Shown here: positions 47,330-55,727 of the stretch, in pieces | How the letters are laid out: each line of letters opens with the position of its first letter | Position numbering within the stretch: position 1 is the stretch's first letter | Source of the DNA: Pseudomonadales bacterium | Lineage (GTDB): Bacteria > Pseudomonadota > Gammaproteobacteria > Pseudomonadales > Azotimanducaceae | Direction: 5' to 3' | Length of the DNA stretch: 64,000 nucleotides | NCBI GenBank assembly: GCA_022827905.1 | Contig: JAJEIQ010000027.1 | Span: 1 to 64,000 of the forward strand | Made by a program: the position numbers and the translations under genes | The notes under the pieces: model-generated | Told to the model about the DNA's origin: nothing | The model's database searches: none | Seen by the model: only the letters and a program-made list of their open reading frames with translations

Positions 47330-48688
47330 TCACGCCTTCTTGAAGCGGTAGCCGTACATGAGGCGGCCGAAGAAGTTGAACCACTTCCTGGCTTCGGCGT
47401 CCTGAAACGGGTAGTCCGCGCCCATCTGCCGGGCAGTCGCCAGACCGGACAGGAAACAGTGTTCCTGGCTGTTCATCAGCGTGTGCGCCCCGCAGTGCCA
47501 TGTCCGCCGTTTGCCCTGCGCGAAGCGGAACAGATGGACCAGCAGGGCCACGTGGCGCACATCGTGGACGACGTGTTGAAACCACCATGTCTTGACGATC
47601 TTGTCCTTGTCGATTGGGCTGATTGGGTTGTAGGTCACCAAGCAGGGCTTATCTGAGCCATGTGCCCACGGCTGCTGGTTGTGCATGATGTAGGTGATTT
47701 CGTAGTTGTCGGGCCGCGCGCCGTACTGCGCGATGTGGTTGCTTCGGGTGGCCAGCGGCTCGGCGGCGTTGTCCGGCAGCACGCTGGCGTCCGAATGGAC
47801 GATGGCGTGGTTGTGCAGTTCGCTCTCGTAGCGAATCGAGGAGAGCAGCCAGGCCTCAAAAAAGGTCGGCTTGTCCAAGGCCATCAGCGTTTGGTTGGCG
47901 TTGCAGGCGAACACCACGTCATCGAAGGTCTCGCGGTTGCCCTCGGCGTCCTCGACGATCACGTGGTCGGCGAGCCGATGCACTTTGCGGACCGGCCGGT
48001 TGAGATGGATCCTGTCTTGAAAGCCCGCCGACAGTTCCTTGTATATGCGTCGTGTGCCGCCTTCCCAGGTCTGCATCGGCGTTGCCGTGACGATGTCGAA
48101 GAACTCCAGGTAGCGGCAAAACAGCGAGGCGGGCATGTCGAAGACGTTGGTGGCCATCAGGAAGTTGACGAACATCGGCTTGAGGACCTTGTAGCGGAAG
48201 TCCCCGGAGTACCGGCCGAAGTTGAGGACCGCGCCCATGCTGATGTAGTTGAAGGGGTTGAGGGCGTTGAGCAGCTTCGACCGGGTCTTGTTGAGTTGGG
48301 CGAACCACTGCAGGCGCTTCAGGAGCTTCTGGAACCGGTCGATCTCCGGCTGCAGCGCCCGGGCAATCTCGCTGTCCATGTCGTGGGCGTAGATCTGGTC
48401 GTGGTACTTAACGCTGTAGCTGAACCGAGTGCGCAGGAGGTCAATGCCGAATTGCTGCGTCAGGAGCAGGATGTGGTGGTACAGCGAGGGGATGCAGGCG
48501 GTGACCGAAATGTCGAACGGAATCGAGCTGCCGTCCTCCTGTAGCATGTCCGCGGTGATGGCGTTGCCGCCGATTTGGGACTGGGCCTCGAAAAGTTGAA
48601 ATTCGAACAGGTCGGGCCGCTGATGCAGCGCCCAGGCCACACCGAGCCCCGACACGCCGCCGCCGACAATGGCAATTCTTCTTGGCAT
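47330..48688 (-). CDS. FAD-dependent oxidoreductase (amine-oxidase/COG2907-like), last gene of sterol operon
   Basis: A 452-residue flavoprotein. The N terminus RIAIVGGGVSGLGVAWAL is a dinucleotide-binding GxGxxG fold followed by an ExxxxxGG element (FEAQSQIGGNA), as in amine oxidases, desaturases and carotenoid-type oxidoreductases. A C-terminal FAD closing motif is weak. It follows the epoxidase-cyclase gene by 59 bp on the same strand, so it probably acts on sterols, for example double-bond reduction, desaturation or C3 oxidation. Which step is unknown. Confidence 0.75.
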   Translation of the reverse strand: MPRRIAIVGGGVSGLGVAWALHQRPDLFEFQLFEAQSQIGGNAITADMLQEDGSSIPFDISVTACIPSLYHHILLLTQQFGIDLLRTRFSYSVKYHDQIYAHDMDSEIARALQPEIDRFQKLLKRLQWFAQLNKTRSKLLNALNPFNYISMGAVLNFGRYSGDFRYKVLKPMFVNFLMATNVFDMPASLFCRYLEFFDIVTATPMQTWEGGTRRIYKELSAGFQDRIHLNRPVRKVHRLADHVIVEDAEGNRETFDDVVFACNANQTLMALDKPTFFEAWLLSSIRYESELHNHAIVHSDASVLPDNAAEPLATRSNHIAQYGARPDNYEITYIMHNQQPWAHGSDKPCLVTYNPISPIDKDKIVKTWWFQHVVHDVRHVALLVHLFRFAQGKRRTWHCGAHTLMNSQEHCFLSGLATARQMGADYPFQDAEARKWFNFFGRLMYGYRFKKA

Positions 48689-48747
48689 CTCTGGGCCCCG
48701 GTATTCGTTGATTCCAGTTTATCAGTGGGCAATGTCAGTTCAACGCT

Positions 48748-51700
48748 TCAGCCCGCTGCCGCGGCGGCGGCGGGCGGCTTCACGGCAGGCTGCCGGGCGA
48801 GGCGCCGCCGCTCGTAGAGGCCGAGTGCGTGCAGGGGGAAGTACTGCCGATACAGGGCGTAGTCTAGGAGCGCAGTGCGGAAAAACACGCCGGCCATGTC
48901 CTGCCGGGGCCATGTTCCATCGACGCTTTGGGTGTCAGTCAAAAACTGGGCGCCACGGGAAATCGCCGTCCAGTTGGGGTCGCCCGCTTCCAGGAGCGCG
49001 ATCAGCGCCCACGCCGTATGGATGACTTGGCTTTCCTCGTGCGCGACGTAACGGCCAGCCACGCATCCGCTGTGGTGCTCACCCCATCCCCCGTCGTTGT
49101 GCTGGCGGTCCAGCAGCCATTGACAGGCCAAGCGCACCGCGGGGTCGCTCAGGCTGGCTTCGGCGGCAATCAGACCCTTGATGCCGAAGTAAGTGCCGTA
49201 GATGAACTGCACACCCCAGGCGCCGCGCCAGGAGCCATCGCTGGCTTGTGTTCGGCGCAGCCAGGCGTTGGCCCTGGCAATGGCGCCTGTCGTTGCCTGG
49301 TCCACGACCTCGGGAGAGTGCGCTTTGCAGGCGGCAAGCGCCGCAAGGCAGGAGGCGGTGCACTCGACGTAGGAGTGTTCGGTCATCGAATCAGCAAACA
49401 TCTCGGCGGGATTGAGCCACTCCAGGCTCACTCGGGAGCGTTTCGATTCGTAGCTCCCAAAGCCGCCGTTCGCGTTCTGGCCCCGCAGCATGAACTGAAC
49501 CGCATCGCGCAGTGCGCCGCTGTCCACCGCCTCCCGGTTGGCCGAGACCATTCCGAGCACCGCCTCCGCCGTGCAGTCCGACACTGGCCAACCATGCCAG
49601 GCGCCAGGGAAGCACCAGCCGCCCTTGGGGTCGGCCCGATAAGCTTCGCGAAAGCCGGCGAAGCGGTCGGTGATCTGTTGGCGGCGCAGGAAGTCAGCGC
49701 CCCGTCGGAGCGCGTTCTGCACACCGGCAAGATCAGGCGCCGTTGCCAATGCCTGCAGGGCGAACCCCGTATCCCAAGTGACGCTTCGGGCCCCCGTGAC
49801 TCGGGTGCCCTGCGCCTCGTCCTCCCAGATCCAACCTTCAAGCTGCGCCAGTGCGGCCTCGCAATCGGCGTCATTCGGATCATGCAGCCATAGGGCTAGG
49901 ATGTTGAGGAAGCCGCTGACGGGCGAAATGCTCGCGTGGTTGGAATGGCGCAGTTCCCATCGAATGTGCCGGATGAGCGCCTCGACGCATCGCCCACGCA
50001 AACCCTTTAGGCCAATCCGCTCGAAGGCGCGCGCCATCGCGTACCCGGCCCGCAGCCAAATGCTGGGCTTGGCGTAGAGATCGCCCTCCCGCAAGCGGTT
50101 GCGGCTGGCGGGGAAATTGACGTTGGCAAACCCCTCTGGAAACAGTTCTCCTCGCAACGCGTCGATCAACGGCGTAACGGGCATCTGGAAGCGATTCGAG
50201 TAGACCGCAGCCATCGCCGCGTAGATGAGGCGAGTGTGGCAATACCAGTTCGAAGGATGCAGCGGCAGCCAGCGCGGCAGGCGCCATAGTTCCGGCACAA
50301 CGGGATTCACCCCTCGCCAGTCCCAAAGATTGAGCAGGGCCAGCCAGAACTTTCCCCAGCTTGGTATGGACGATACCCGCTCGGCCCGCATGAACCGTCC
50401 GGCCCGTTGGATGAGCGCGTCGTCCGGCTCAACGCCGAGCAGTCGCGCGGCAACGTAAACCAAGGTGGTGACGAAGAGGTAGGGCGATGAGTGCGCGTGC
50501 AAACCCCAAAGGCCGCCTTCCAGCCGGGTCCGCTCGAACTGGCGCAGCACCAGCCGGCGCCGCTCCGCTGGGAGTGGCCGGTCGATGATGTGGTGCAATA
50601 GGACGTATTGCGCGGTGAGCATGGGGCACCAAACCATTTCGCCTTCCCAAGCCCCGTCCGCGTCTTGCAGAGACAGCAGGCGTTGGGTTGCCCGCTGCAG
50701 GGCGGTGTCAGCGGCGACTGGCGCACCGTCAGAAGGGCGCGACGGCCGGGGAACGGGAACTTGCGATGGCATGGTGGTCAGAAACGCTCGGGCCAGGTTG
50801 TCTTGGGCCCGCTGAGCCCTTTCATTGCTCGCGTCGGCCCTGTTGCGCAATTCCCGGACGCCGCGCAGAAAATGCCCGACGCGCACCGCTAGGGACCGAA
50901 CGATGTCGCGGGCTTGGTGCCACGCAATCGCATGGTAGGACCGCAAGATCGTCCCGACAACGGTGCGGACGACGATCGTGTAGAACGTGAGACCCAGCCT
51001 GGAGAGTGAGGTGTCTTCACAGGCGAGCAGGTTCATGGCCTGGTCCCGGAGCTTGGGATTGGCCCGCCAGTTCCGGTAAATCGTTTGCCTAAGTGCCGAC
51101 GCTTCCATCCGGTGATCGGCGAAGACCTCGTACAAGCCCATGGCGAGGATCTCGGGAGCGCGGATTTCCAGCGAACGCTGGGCAACGAACTCGTCAAAGC
51201 TCTCTGCGTCAGCCAGCGTGAGCGCATCGCCGAAACCTAGGGTCATGCCCACCGCGGTCAGCGGGTGGTAGTGCCCCGCCGCGTCGCCAATAAGGACTCG
51301 ACGCGAGTTCCCGTAGGTCAACCGAGGTCTCAGCTCGTTGGCAGCGGCTTGGTACTTCCCCTCCCGCAGGGCTTCAACAAACCCGGAACGAACCGACTCG
51401 GGGATCAGGCTGGCGTAGGACTCCGAGAGCATGCTCACCCGGTCTCGAGGATTCCAGTGGTTCAATGGGACGTCGGCGATGATGCGGACGCGGTGCGCGC
51501 CTAGGCGAAACATGAAAATCGGCCCTGGCCCGCCCAGCACCACGTGCCCGTATCCCTCGTAGGGCAGGGTCGCCCCTTCCGCCACAAGGCCGACCATCCG
51601 GGAACAGGTCATGCGCTTGGTGTTCAGGCCCAGCGACTGACGGACGACCGAGGCGCGGCCGTCGGCACCGACAATCCGTGCGGCCGGCAAGGATTGCATG

Positions 51701-52122
51701 GTGCCATTCAACGCAAATGTAAGCTGGCCGTCTTCGACTGACCGCACCCGTGCGCCTAGGTAGAAGTCCACTCCGGATTCGTTCTCGACCGCGGCGTGCA
51801 GTTTCGAGATGAGCGCCTCATGCTCGTAGGCCAAACCGAGGGTTCCGTCCGGATAAGGGAGCACGATCGGTTCCGAATGATCTTCCGGAAACACCACGAA
51901 TCCCTTGCCCATGTTGTCGTTGGGCCGGGCGTCGAAGTCGATCTCGAGATTGCGCAACATGCGCAGGGCGGTTGGGTGGAGCCACTCGCCGGCCAATCGA
52001 CGAGCCCCCTTGGGATTGGCTTCGAGCAGAGCGACCCGGGCGCCCTTGCGGGCGTGGGCGAGTGCGCAAACGCTGCCCACCGGGCCGGCGCCGACGACGG
52101 CGATGTCGTAGCGCGCCTGCAC
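48748..52122 (-). CDS. Fused squalene epoxidase - oxidosqualene cyclase
   Basis: One uninterrupted 1124-residue reading frame. Residues 1 to about 440 form a flavin monooxygenase of the squalene epoxidase type: GAGPVG (11-16) and RVLIGDAAGHYHPLTAVGMT (275-294). A low-complexity linker (about 440-475; PVPRPSRPSDGAPV) leads to a cyclase domain (about 475-1110) with QW repeats (QDADGAWEGE, QNANGGFGS, QASDGSWRGAWG, QHNDGGWGE, QSVDGTWP) and the catalytic motif WPVSDCTAE (Asp849), which marks an oxidosqualene rather than squalene-hopene cyclase. It would convert squalene to a protosterol such as lanosterol in one protein. The start is GTG 52122 or TTG 52140, which overlaps the CYP51 stop. An internal ATG (50772, Met451) has no clear ribosome-binding site. 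Confidence 0.9.
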   Translation of the reverse strand: MQARYDIAVVGAGPVGSVCALAHARKGARVALLEANPKGARRLAGEWLHPTALRMLRNLEIDFDARPNDNMGKGFVVFPEDHSEPIVLPYPDGTLGLAYEHEALISKLHAAVENESGVDFYLGARVRSVEDGQLTFALNGTMQSLPAARIVGADGRASVVRQSLGLNTKRMTCSRMVGLVAEGATLPYEGYGHVVLGGPGPIFMFRLGAHRVRIIADVPLNHWNPRDRVSMLSESYASLIPESVRSGFVEALREGKYQAAANELRPRLTYGNSRRVLIGDAAGHYHPLTAVGMTLGFGDALTLADAESFDEFVAQRSLEIRAPEILAMGLYEVFADHRMEASALRQTIYRNWRANPKLRDQAMNLLACEDTSLSRLGLTFYTIVVRTVVGTILRSYHAIAWHQARDIVRSLAVRVGHFLRGVRELRNRADASNERAQRAQDNLARAFLTTMPSQVPVPRPSRPSDGAPVAADTALQRATQRLLSLQDADGAWEGEMVWCPMLTAQYVLLHHIIDRPLPAERRRLVLRQFERTRLEGGLWGLHAHSSPYLFVTTLVYVAARLLGVEPDDALIQRAGRFMRAERVSSIPSWGKFWLALLNLWDWRGVNPVVPELWRLPRWLPLHPSNWYCHTRLIYAAMAAVYSNRFQMPVTPLIDALRGELFPEGFANVNFPASRNRLREGDLYAKPSIWLRAGYAMARAFERIGLKGLRGRCVEALIRHIRWELRHSNHASISPVSGFLNILALWLHDPNDADCEAALAQLEGWIWEDEAQGTRVTGARSVTWDTGFALQALATAPDLAGVQNALRRGADFLRRQQITDRFAGFREAYRADPKGGWCFPGAWHGWPVSDCTAEAVLGMVSANREAVDSGALRDAVQFMLRGQNANGGFGSYESKRSRVSLEWLNPAEMFADSMTEHSYVECTASCLAALAACKAHSPEVVDQATTGAIARANAWLRRTQASDGSWRGAWGVQFIYGTYFGIKGLIAAEASLSDPAVRLACQWLLDRQHNDGGWGEHHSGCVAGRYVAHEESQVIHTAWALIALLEAGDPNWTAISRGAQFLTDTQSVDGTWPRQDMAGVFFRTALLDYALYRQYFPLHALGLYERRRLARQPAVKPPAAAAAAG

Positions 52123-52136
52123 TAGGGCGGCGCCGT

Positions 52137-53534
52137 TCAACGAAAAACGCTCGCTTGCGAGCGACGGCGGTAACGGATCCGGCACGGCGTGCGAGGCCCG
52201 GTCACCCAGCTGCCGTAGTTCGGCCCGGGAAATGCGCTGTCGAGGGAAAAGTCGAACCGTTCCGATAGCACCGTCCAGATGGCCTTGATTTGCATGATGG
52301 CGAAGTGCTTGCCCATACACCGGTGCCGTCCGCCGCCAAAACCGATCAAGGCATACTGGTGCTGTTTTTCTTCGGAGTCGGGCCCAGCGAAACGATCCGG
52401 GAGGAATCGCTCGGGGTCGGCGAACACCTCGGGCAGCCGGTGGGAGACCGCCGGCGACACCATCGCCAAGGTGCCGGCGGGCACTAGGCGGTCCCGGTAC
52501 TGCAGGGGCCTGAGCACCTTGCGGATGAGCAGGATCAGCGGCGGGTGCAGCCGCTCGCACTCACGCACGGCGTTTTCCAACTGCGGTTGCTGCTTTAGGC
52601 CCGCGAAGCTCATGGCGCCCCCTTCGCCGTACGCCGACCGCACCTCCTCCCGGACTCGTTCGAGGTGGGCGGTTGCCCTGAACAGCTCCAATCCGGTCCA
52701 AGTGGCGAGGACCGCGCTGGTGTGTTGGCCGGCGAACAACGCCGACAGCAGGATTCCGGTCACCTCTTCGTCGGTCAGCGCCCGACCGTCCTTGTAGCGG
52801 GCTTGCATGAGCGTCTGCATGAAGTCGTGGGACTGCGCGCCGGAACGCCGCCGCTCCCGCATGATGCGGCTGAAGATGTCGGTGACTTTGCGCCGTGCCC
52901 GGTCGCGCTTTCGATGTGCGGGGATGGGCAGTCTGGGGAGGAAGAAACCCAGCGTGTTGATGCCGTTTTGAAGGTCGTGATAGGCCTCGGCGAAACCGGC
53001 GTCCACCTCATTCCTGACTTCCTCGCCGAGGAAGCAGCGGCTGGCGATGTTGACCGTGAGTTGGTTCATCGCCACCGGAAGATCCAGCTCCCCTTCCTCG
53101 TCCAGGGAGTCGGCGAACAGGTTCGACTCCTCGAACATGATGCGCGCGAACCTTTCCATCGCCGATTCGCGCAACGCCGGAAAAAGGAATCCGATTTGCT
53201 CGCTCATGAGTTCCGGTGAGACGTCGTAAGCCACGCCGCGGCCGAAGATCGGCACGGTGAACTGATAGACGGATTTGGCGTCCAGTTGATCGTCAGGCGC
53301 CTTGAAATAGGCGGTGTGGGCGTCGGGCCCGGCGAACAGAACGAATTTCTGGGGACCGAGCCGGAACCGGTAGAGGTCACCGAGTTCGCGCGAGCCGCGG
53401 GCCAGCATCGAGACCGGGTTCCTCTGGAACTCGCCTAGATGGCCGAGCAGCGGCCAGCCCCCAGACAGCTCCGGAACGGCGCTGGCCGCCTGCTTCGAAC
53501 GCAGGGTTGCGGCTCCGTTGGATCCGTACGCCAT
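52137..53534 (-). CDS. Sterol 14alpha-demethylase, cytochrome P450 CYP51
   Basis: A 465-residue P450. The CYP51 substrate-recognition signature is clear: YQFTVPIFGRGVAYDV (B'-region) and LFAGQHTSAVLATW (I helix). The ExxR helix is ECERLHPP and the haem loop is FGGGRHRCMGKHFA with the Cys ligand. It removes the 14alpha-methyl group of lanosterol-type sterols, giving a Delta14 double bond for the next enzyme. No N-terminal membrane anchor is evident, as in other bacterial CYP51s. ATG 53534 lies 8 bp after the reductase stop. Confidence 0.93.
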   Translation of the reverse strand: MAYGSNGAATLRSKQAASAVPELSGGWPLLGHLGEFQRNPVSMLARGSRELGDLYRFRLGPQKFVLFAGPDAHTAYFKAPDDQLDAKSVYQFTVPIFGRGVAYDVSPELMSEQIGFLFPALRESAMERFARIMFEESNLFADSLDEEGELDLPVAMNQLTVNIASRCFLGEEVRNEVDAGFAEAYHDLQNGINTLGFFLPRLPIPAHRKRDRARRKVTDIFSRIMRERRRSGAQSHDFMQTLMQARYKDGRALTDEEVTGILLSALFAGQHTSAVLATWTGLELFRATAHLERVREEVRSAYGEGGAMSFAGLKQQPQLENAVRECERLHPPLILLIRKVLRPLQYRDRLVPAGTLAMVSPAVSHRLPEVFADPERFLPDRFAGPDSEEKQHQYALIGFGGGRHRCMGKHFAIMQIKAIWTVLSERFDFSLDSAFPGPNYGSWVTGPRTPCRIRYRRRSQASVFR

Positions 53535-53542
53535 CGCCGCCC

Positions 53543-54619
53543 TCAGTAGATGTAAGGCAGCATCGAAAAACGTGCCCGCTGCCGGTACTGTTCCCAGAGA
53601 GCGCCGTATTTGGCGTGGCAGCGCCGGTCGTCGCGCCGGGACCGGTGCCACAGCAATCCCGTGAGCCAGAGGGGCAGCAGCCAAGGCACCCAGGACTCGA
53701 ACCCGGTGGTCAGCATGAAGGCGACGTAGATGCAGATCTCGCCGGTGTAGTTGAGGTGGCGTCCGATGCCCCAAAATCCGGACACTAGGAGCCGCCCCTC
53801 AAGGGTCTCGGCCGGCCGGCCCCAGATGCTGACATTGGGATTCTGCCTGAAGCGGTGCTTCTGCTCATTGGCGCCCCGGAACAGCCAGAAGCCGAACGCA
53901 AACAACGCCACCAGCAGGGCGGCGGCAGTGGGTGAAAGCGTATCCGGGGCGTGAACCAGCCACCAGCCGGCGATGCAATAGAAGAACGGCACGAGCACGA
54001 AGTTCCCCCATGTGAGCATCCACCCGAAACGCTCGCTGACGATGTCCCACGTGTGGATCATTCCGTATTCGAACTGGAAGTAGTTGAGCACGTAGAGGAA
54101 GGTGAAAATCTGGTAGAGCGTCATCGCCAACGTCAGCTCGCCGTAGGTTTCGTATTGGACGGCGGCAAACGACAGGTTGAACAGCGCCAGGCCAATGAGG
54201 GATGGACGGTAGCTGTAGAACTTCAAATCCATGCCGAGCCAAGTGGGGTTGAGGGTCCGGCCGAAGAAGAAGCCGCGCCAGAATCCCGCCGGCGCGCCTT
54301 GGGCGCCGGCGCCTTGCCAATAGAGCCAACCGGAGAGCGCGAAGGCGAATACGTTGGCCACGACCAACAGGGGGACGAAGTACGCATGCAGCACGGACAG
54401 GGAGAACCAACCCGCAAACTGGGCAAGGCCGGCTGCGGCCAAGGTGGCGAGGAACAGGGCGAGGCCGTTGAGCTTGCAGGTGCGCGACGCGTTGTCGCCA
54501 TCGGTCAATTCAAACCGCCGTCCGGGTAGCACCAGGGAACCGATGAACAGCACGGCGACGAACGCCAGCAGCATGGCCGCCGCCCCGAGGAGAGCGCCAG
54601 CGGACAGCGGGGACAGCAT
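53543..54619 (-). CDS. Delta14-sterol reductase (ERG24/ERG4 family)
   Basis: A 358-residue multi-pass membrane reductase. The ERG4/ERG24 signature is visible as LLVSGFWGIGRHLNYTGEI, and the NADPH-binding C terminus as RRDDRRCHAKYGALWEQYR and SMLPYIY. An upstream family element is PTWLGMDLKFYSYRPSLIG. It would reduce the Delta14 bond left by CYP51; Delta7 or C24 reductase activity cannot be excluded from sequence. The start ATG 54619 directly follows the sdmA stop and has a GGAG upstream. Confidence 0.88.
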   Translation of the reverse strand: MLSPLSAGALLGAAAMLLAFVAVLFIGSLVLPGRRFELTDGDNASRTCKLNGLALFLATLAAAGLAQFAGWFSLSVLHAYFVPLLVVANVFAFALSGWLYWQGAGAQGAPAGFWRGFFFGRTLNPTWLGMDLKFYSYRPSLIGLALFNLSFAAVQYETYGELTLAMTLYQIFTFLYVLNYFQFEYGMIHTWDIVSERFGWMLTWGNFVLVPFFYCIAGWWLVHAPDTLSPTAAALLVALFAFGFWLFRGANEQKHRFRQNPNVSIWGRPAETLEGRLLVSGFWGIGRHLNYTGEICIYVAFMLTTGFESWVPWLLPLWLTGLLWHRSRRDDRRCHAKYGALWEQYRQRARFSMLPYIY

Positions 54620-54620
54620 G

Positions 54621-55727
54621 TCAGCCCGCTCCAGCCCGGGCATGGCCGTTTTCCGCTTCACGCGCCAGATGCTCCCGCCACTTGCGGACGGTCACGGTCT
54701 GGAAGGCCTGTACCGCCGGGCTCAATTCGACGGGCGTGGCGTCCCAGTGCCGCTCGTAACCGGCTTGCTCCGCTTCAACCGCAACGCGATCCTGATCGAG
54801 CAGGGGCGCGATCAGCAGGCGGTTGGAGAGCTTCAGGACGGCCTCCATGGCGAACCGGGGAATCCGCACCGGCAACAGGGGCAACTTTAGCGACTTGAAG
54901 TAGAACAGAAAGAACACGCGGGTGGTGCGTTCGTTGATCGGCAGCACGAACAGCCAGTGCTTGATGGCACCATCCGTGTTCGACCACTGATAGGGGTACT
55001 CGAAGCAAAGGTCCATGTGGCTGGTGTCGATCCGGTCGTGTTCGACGAAACGCCCGGAGATGCGCCCCCGCCCCACCTGTGCGTCGTAGGCGACGTGCAC
55101 ATCGTCGCCGACCGTCTCGCAGCGGGTGAGCTTGGCGTTGTCGAATGGCCGGTAGCGGCGGTGCAGATGCGCGTGGGAGAAGTCGCTCACGTTGTCGATG
55201 ATCATGGAATGGTGGGCTGACCAAGTGAAGACCAGCGGCACGCAGGCCCATCGATTGGGGCCTTCGAGCTCGGGGATGTCCGGAATCTTGTGCGTCTGCG
55301 CCAACTCCGGGTCGCCGGGAAACAGCCAGACCAAGCCGTAGCGCACCTTCACGGGATAGGTTTTGAGGCGCAGTTTCGGGAAGCTTCGTCCGTACCGCTC
55401 GTGCGGGATTTCGACGCACTGCCCTTGTTCATCGTATTCCCAGCCGTGGTAGGCGCACACCAACCGGCAGCCCTTGACCTCGCCCAAGGAGAGCTTGATC
55501 TGGCGATGCGCGCAACGGTTGTCGACCGCGTGGAACGAACCGTCCTCAGAGCGGAACAGCGCGATGGAGCGCTTCCAGAAAACCACTTCGACCACGGTGC
55601 CCGGCGCCACTCGGCGGACTTCCTCGACCGCGTACCAGTAGTTGGGGTCCATGCCAGCGGCGCGCGCCTGCTGGCGCAATCGCGGGGCGTCCTCGAAGGC
55701 GGGTGGCGGGTGCGGTGCGATGTTCAT
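54621..55727 (-). CDS. sdmA: Rieske oxygenase, SdmA-like sterol C4-demethylase
   Basis: A 368-residue Rieske non-haem iron oxygenase. [2Fe-2S] ligands are Cys72/His74 (CAHRQ) and Cys91/His94 (CAYHGWEYD); the iron-site segment is DNVSDFSHAHLHRRYRPF. In Methylococcus capsulatus SdmA oxidises the C4 methyl group of sterols and works with the SDR SdmB. The assignment rests on the Rieske family plus the location between sdmB-like and Delta14-reductase genes. ATG 55727 overlaps the upstream SDR stop (ATGA). Confidence 0.85.
   Translation of the reverse strand: MNIAPHPPPAFEDAPRLRQQARAAGMDPNYWYAVEEVRRVAPGTVVEVVFWKRSIALFRSEDGSFHAVDNRCAHRQIKLSLGEVKGCRLVCAYHGWEYDEQGQCVEIPHERYGRSFPKLRLKTYPVKVRYGLVWLFPGDPELAQTHKIPDIPELEGPNRWACVPLVFTWSAHHSMIIDNVSDFSHAHLHRRYRPFDNAKLTRCETVGDDVHVAYDAQVGRGRISGRFVEHDRIDTSHMDLCFEYPYQWSNTDGAIKHWLFVLPINERTTRVFFLFYFKSLKLPLLPVRIPRFAMEAVLKLSNRLLIAPLLDQDRVAVEAEQAGYERHWDATPVELSPAVQAFQTVTVRKWREHLAREAENGHARAGAG

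Noticed and set aside
48748-52122. Squalene-hopene cyclase for the C-terminal domain
   Set aside because: The catalytic motif is DCTAE, not the DxDD type of hopene cyclases, and an epoxidase domain is attached, so oxidosqualene is the likely substrate.
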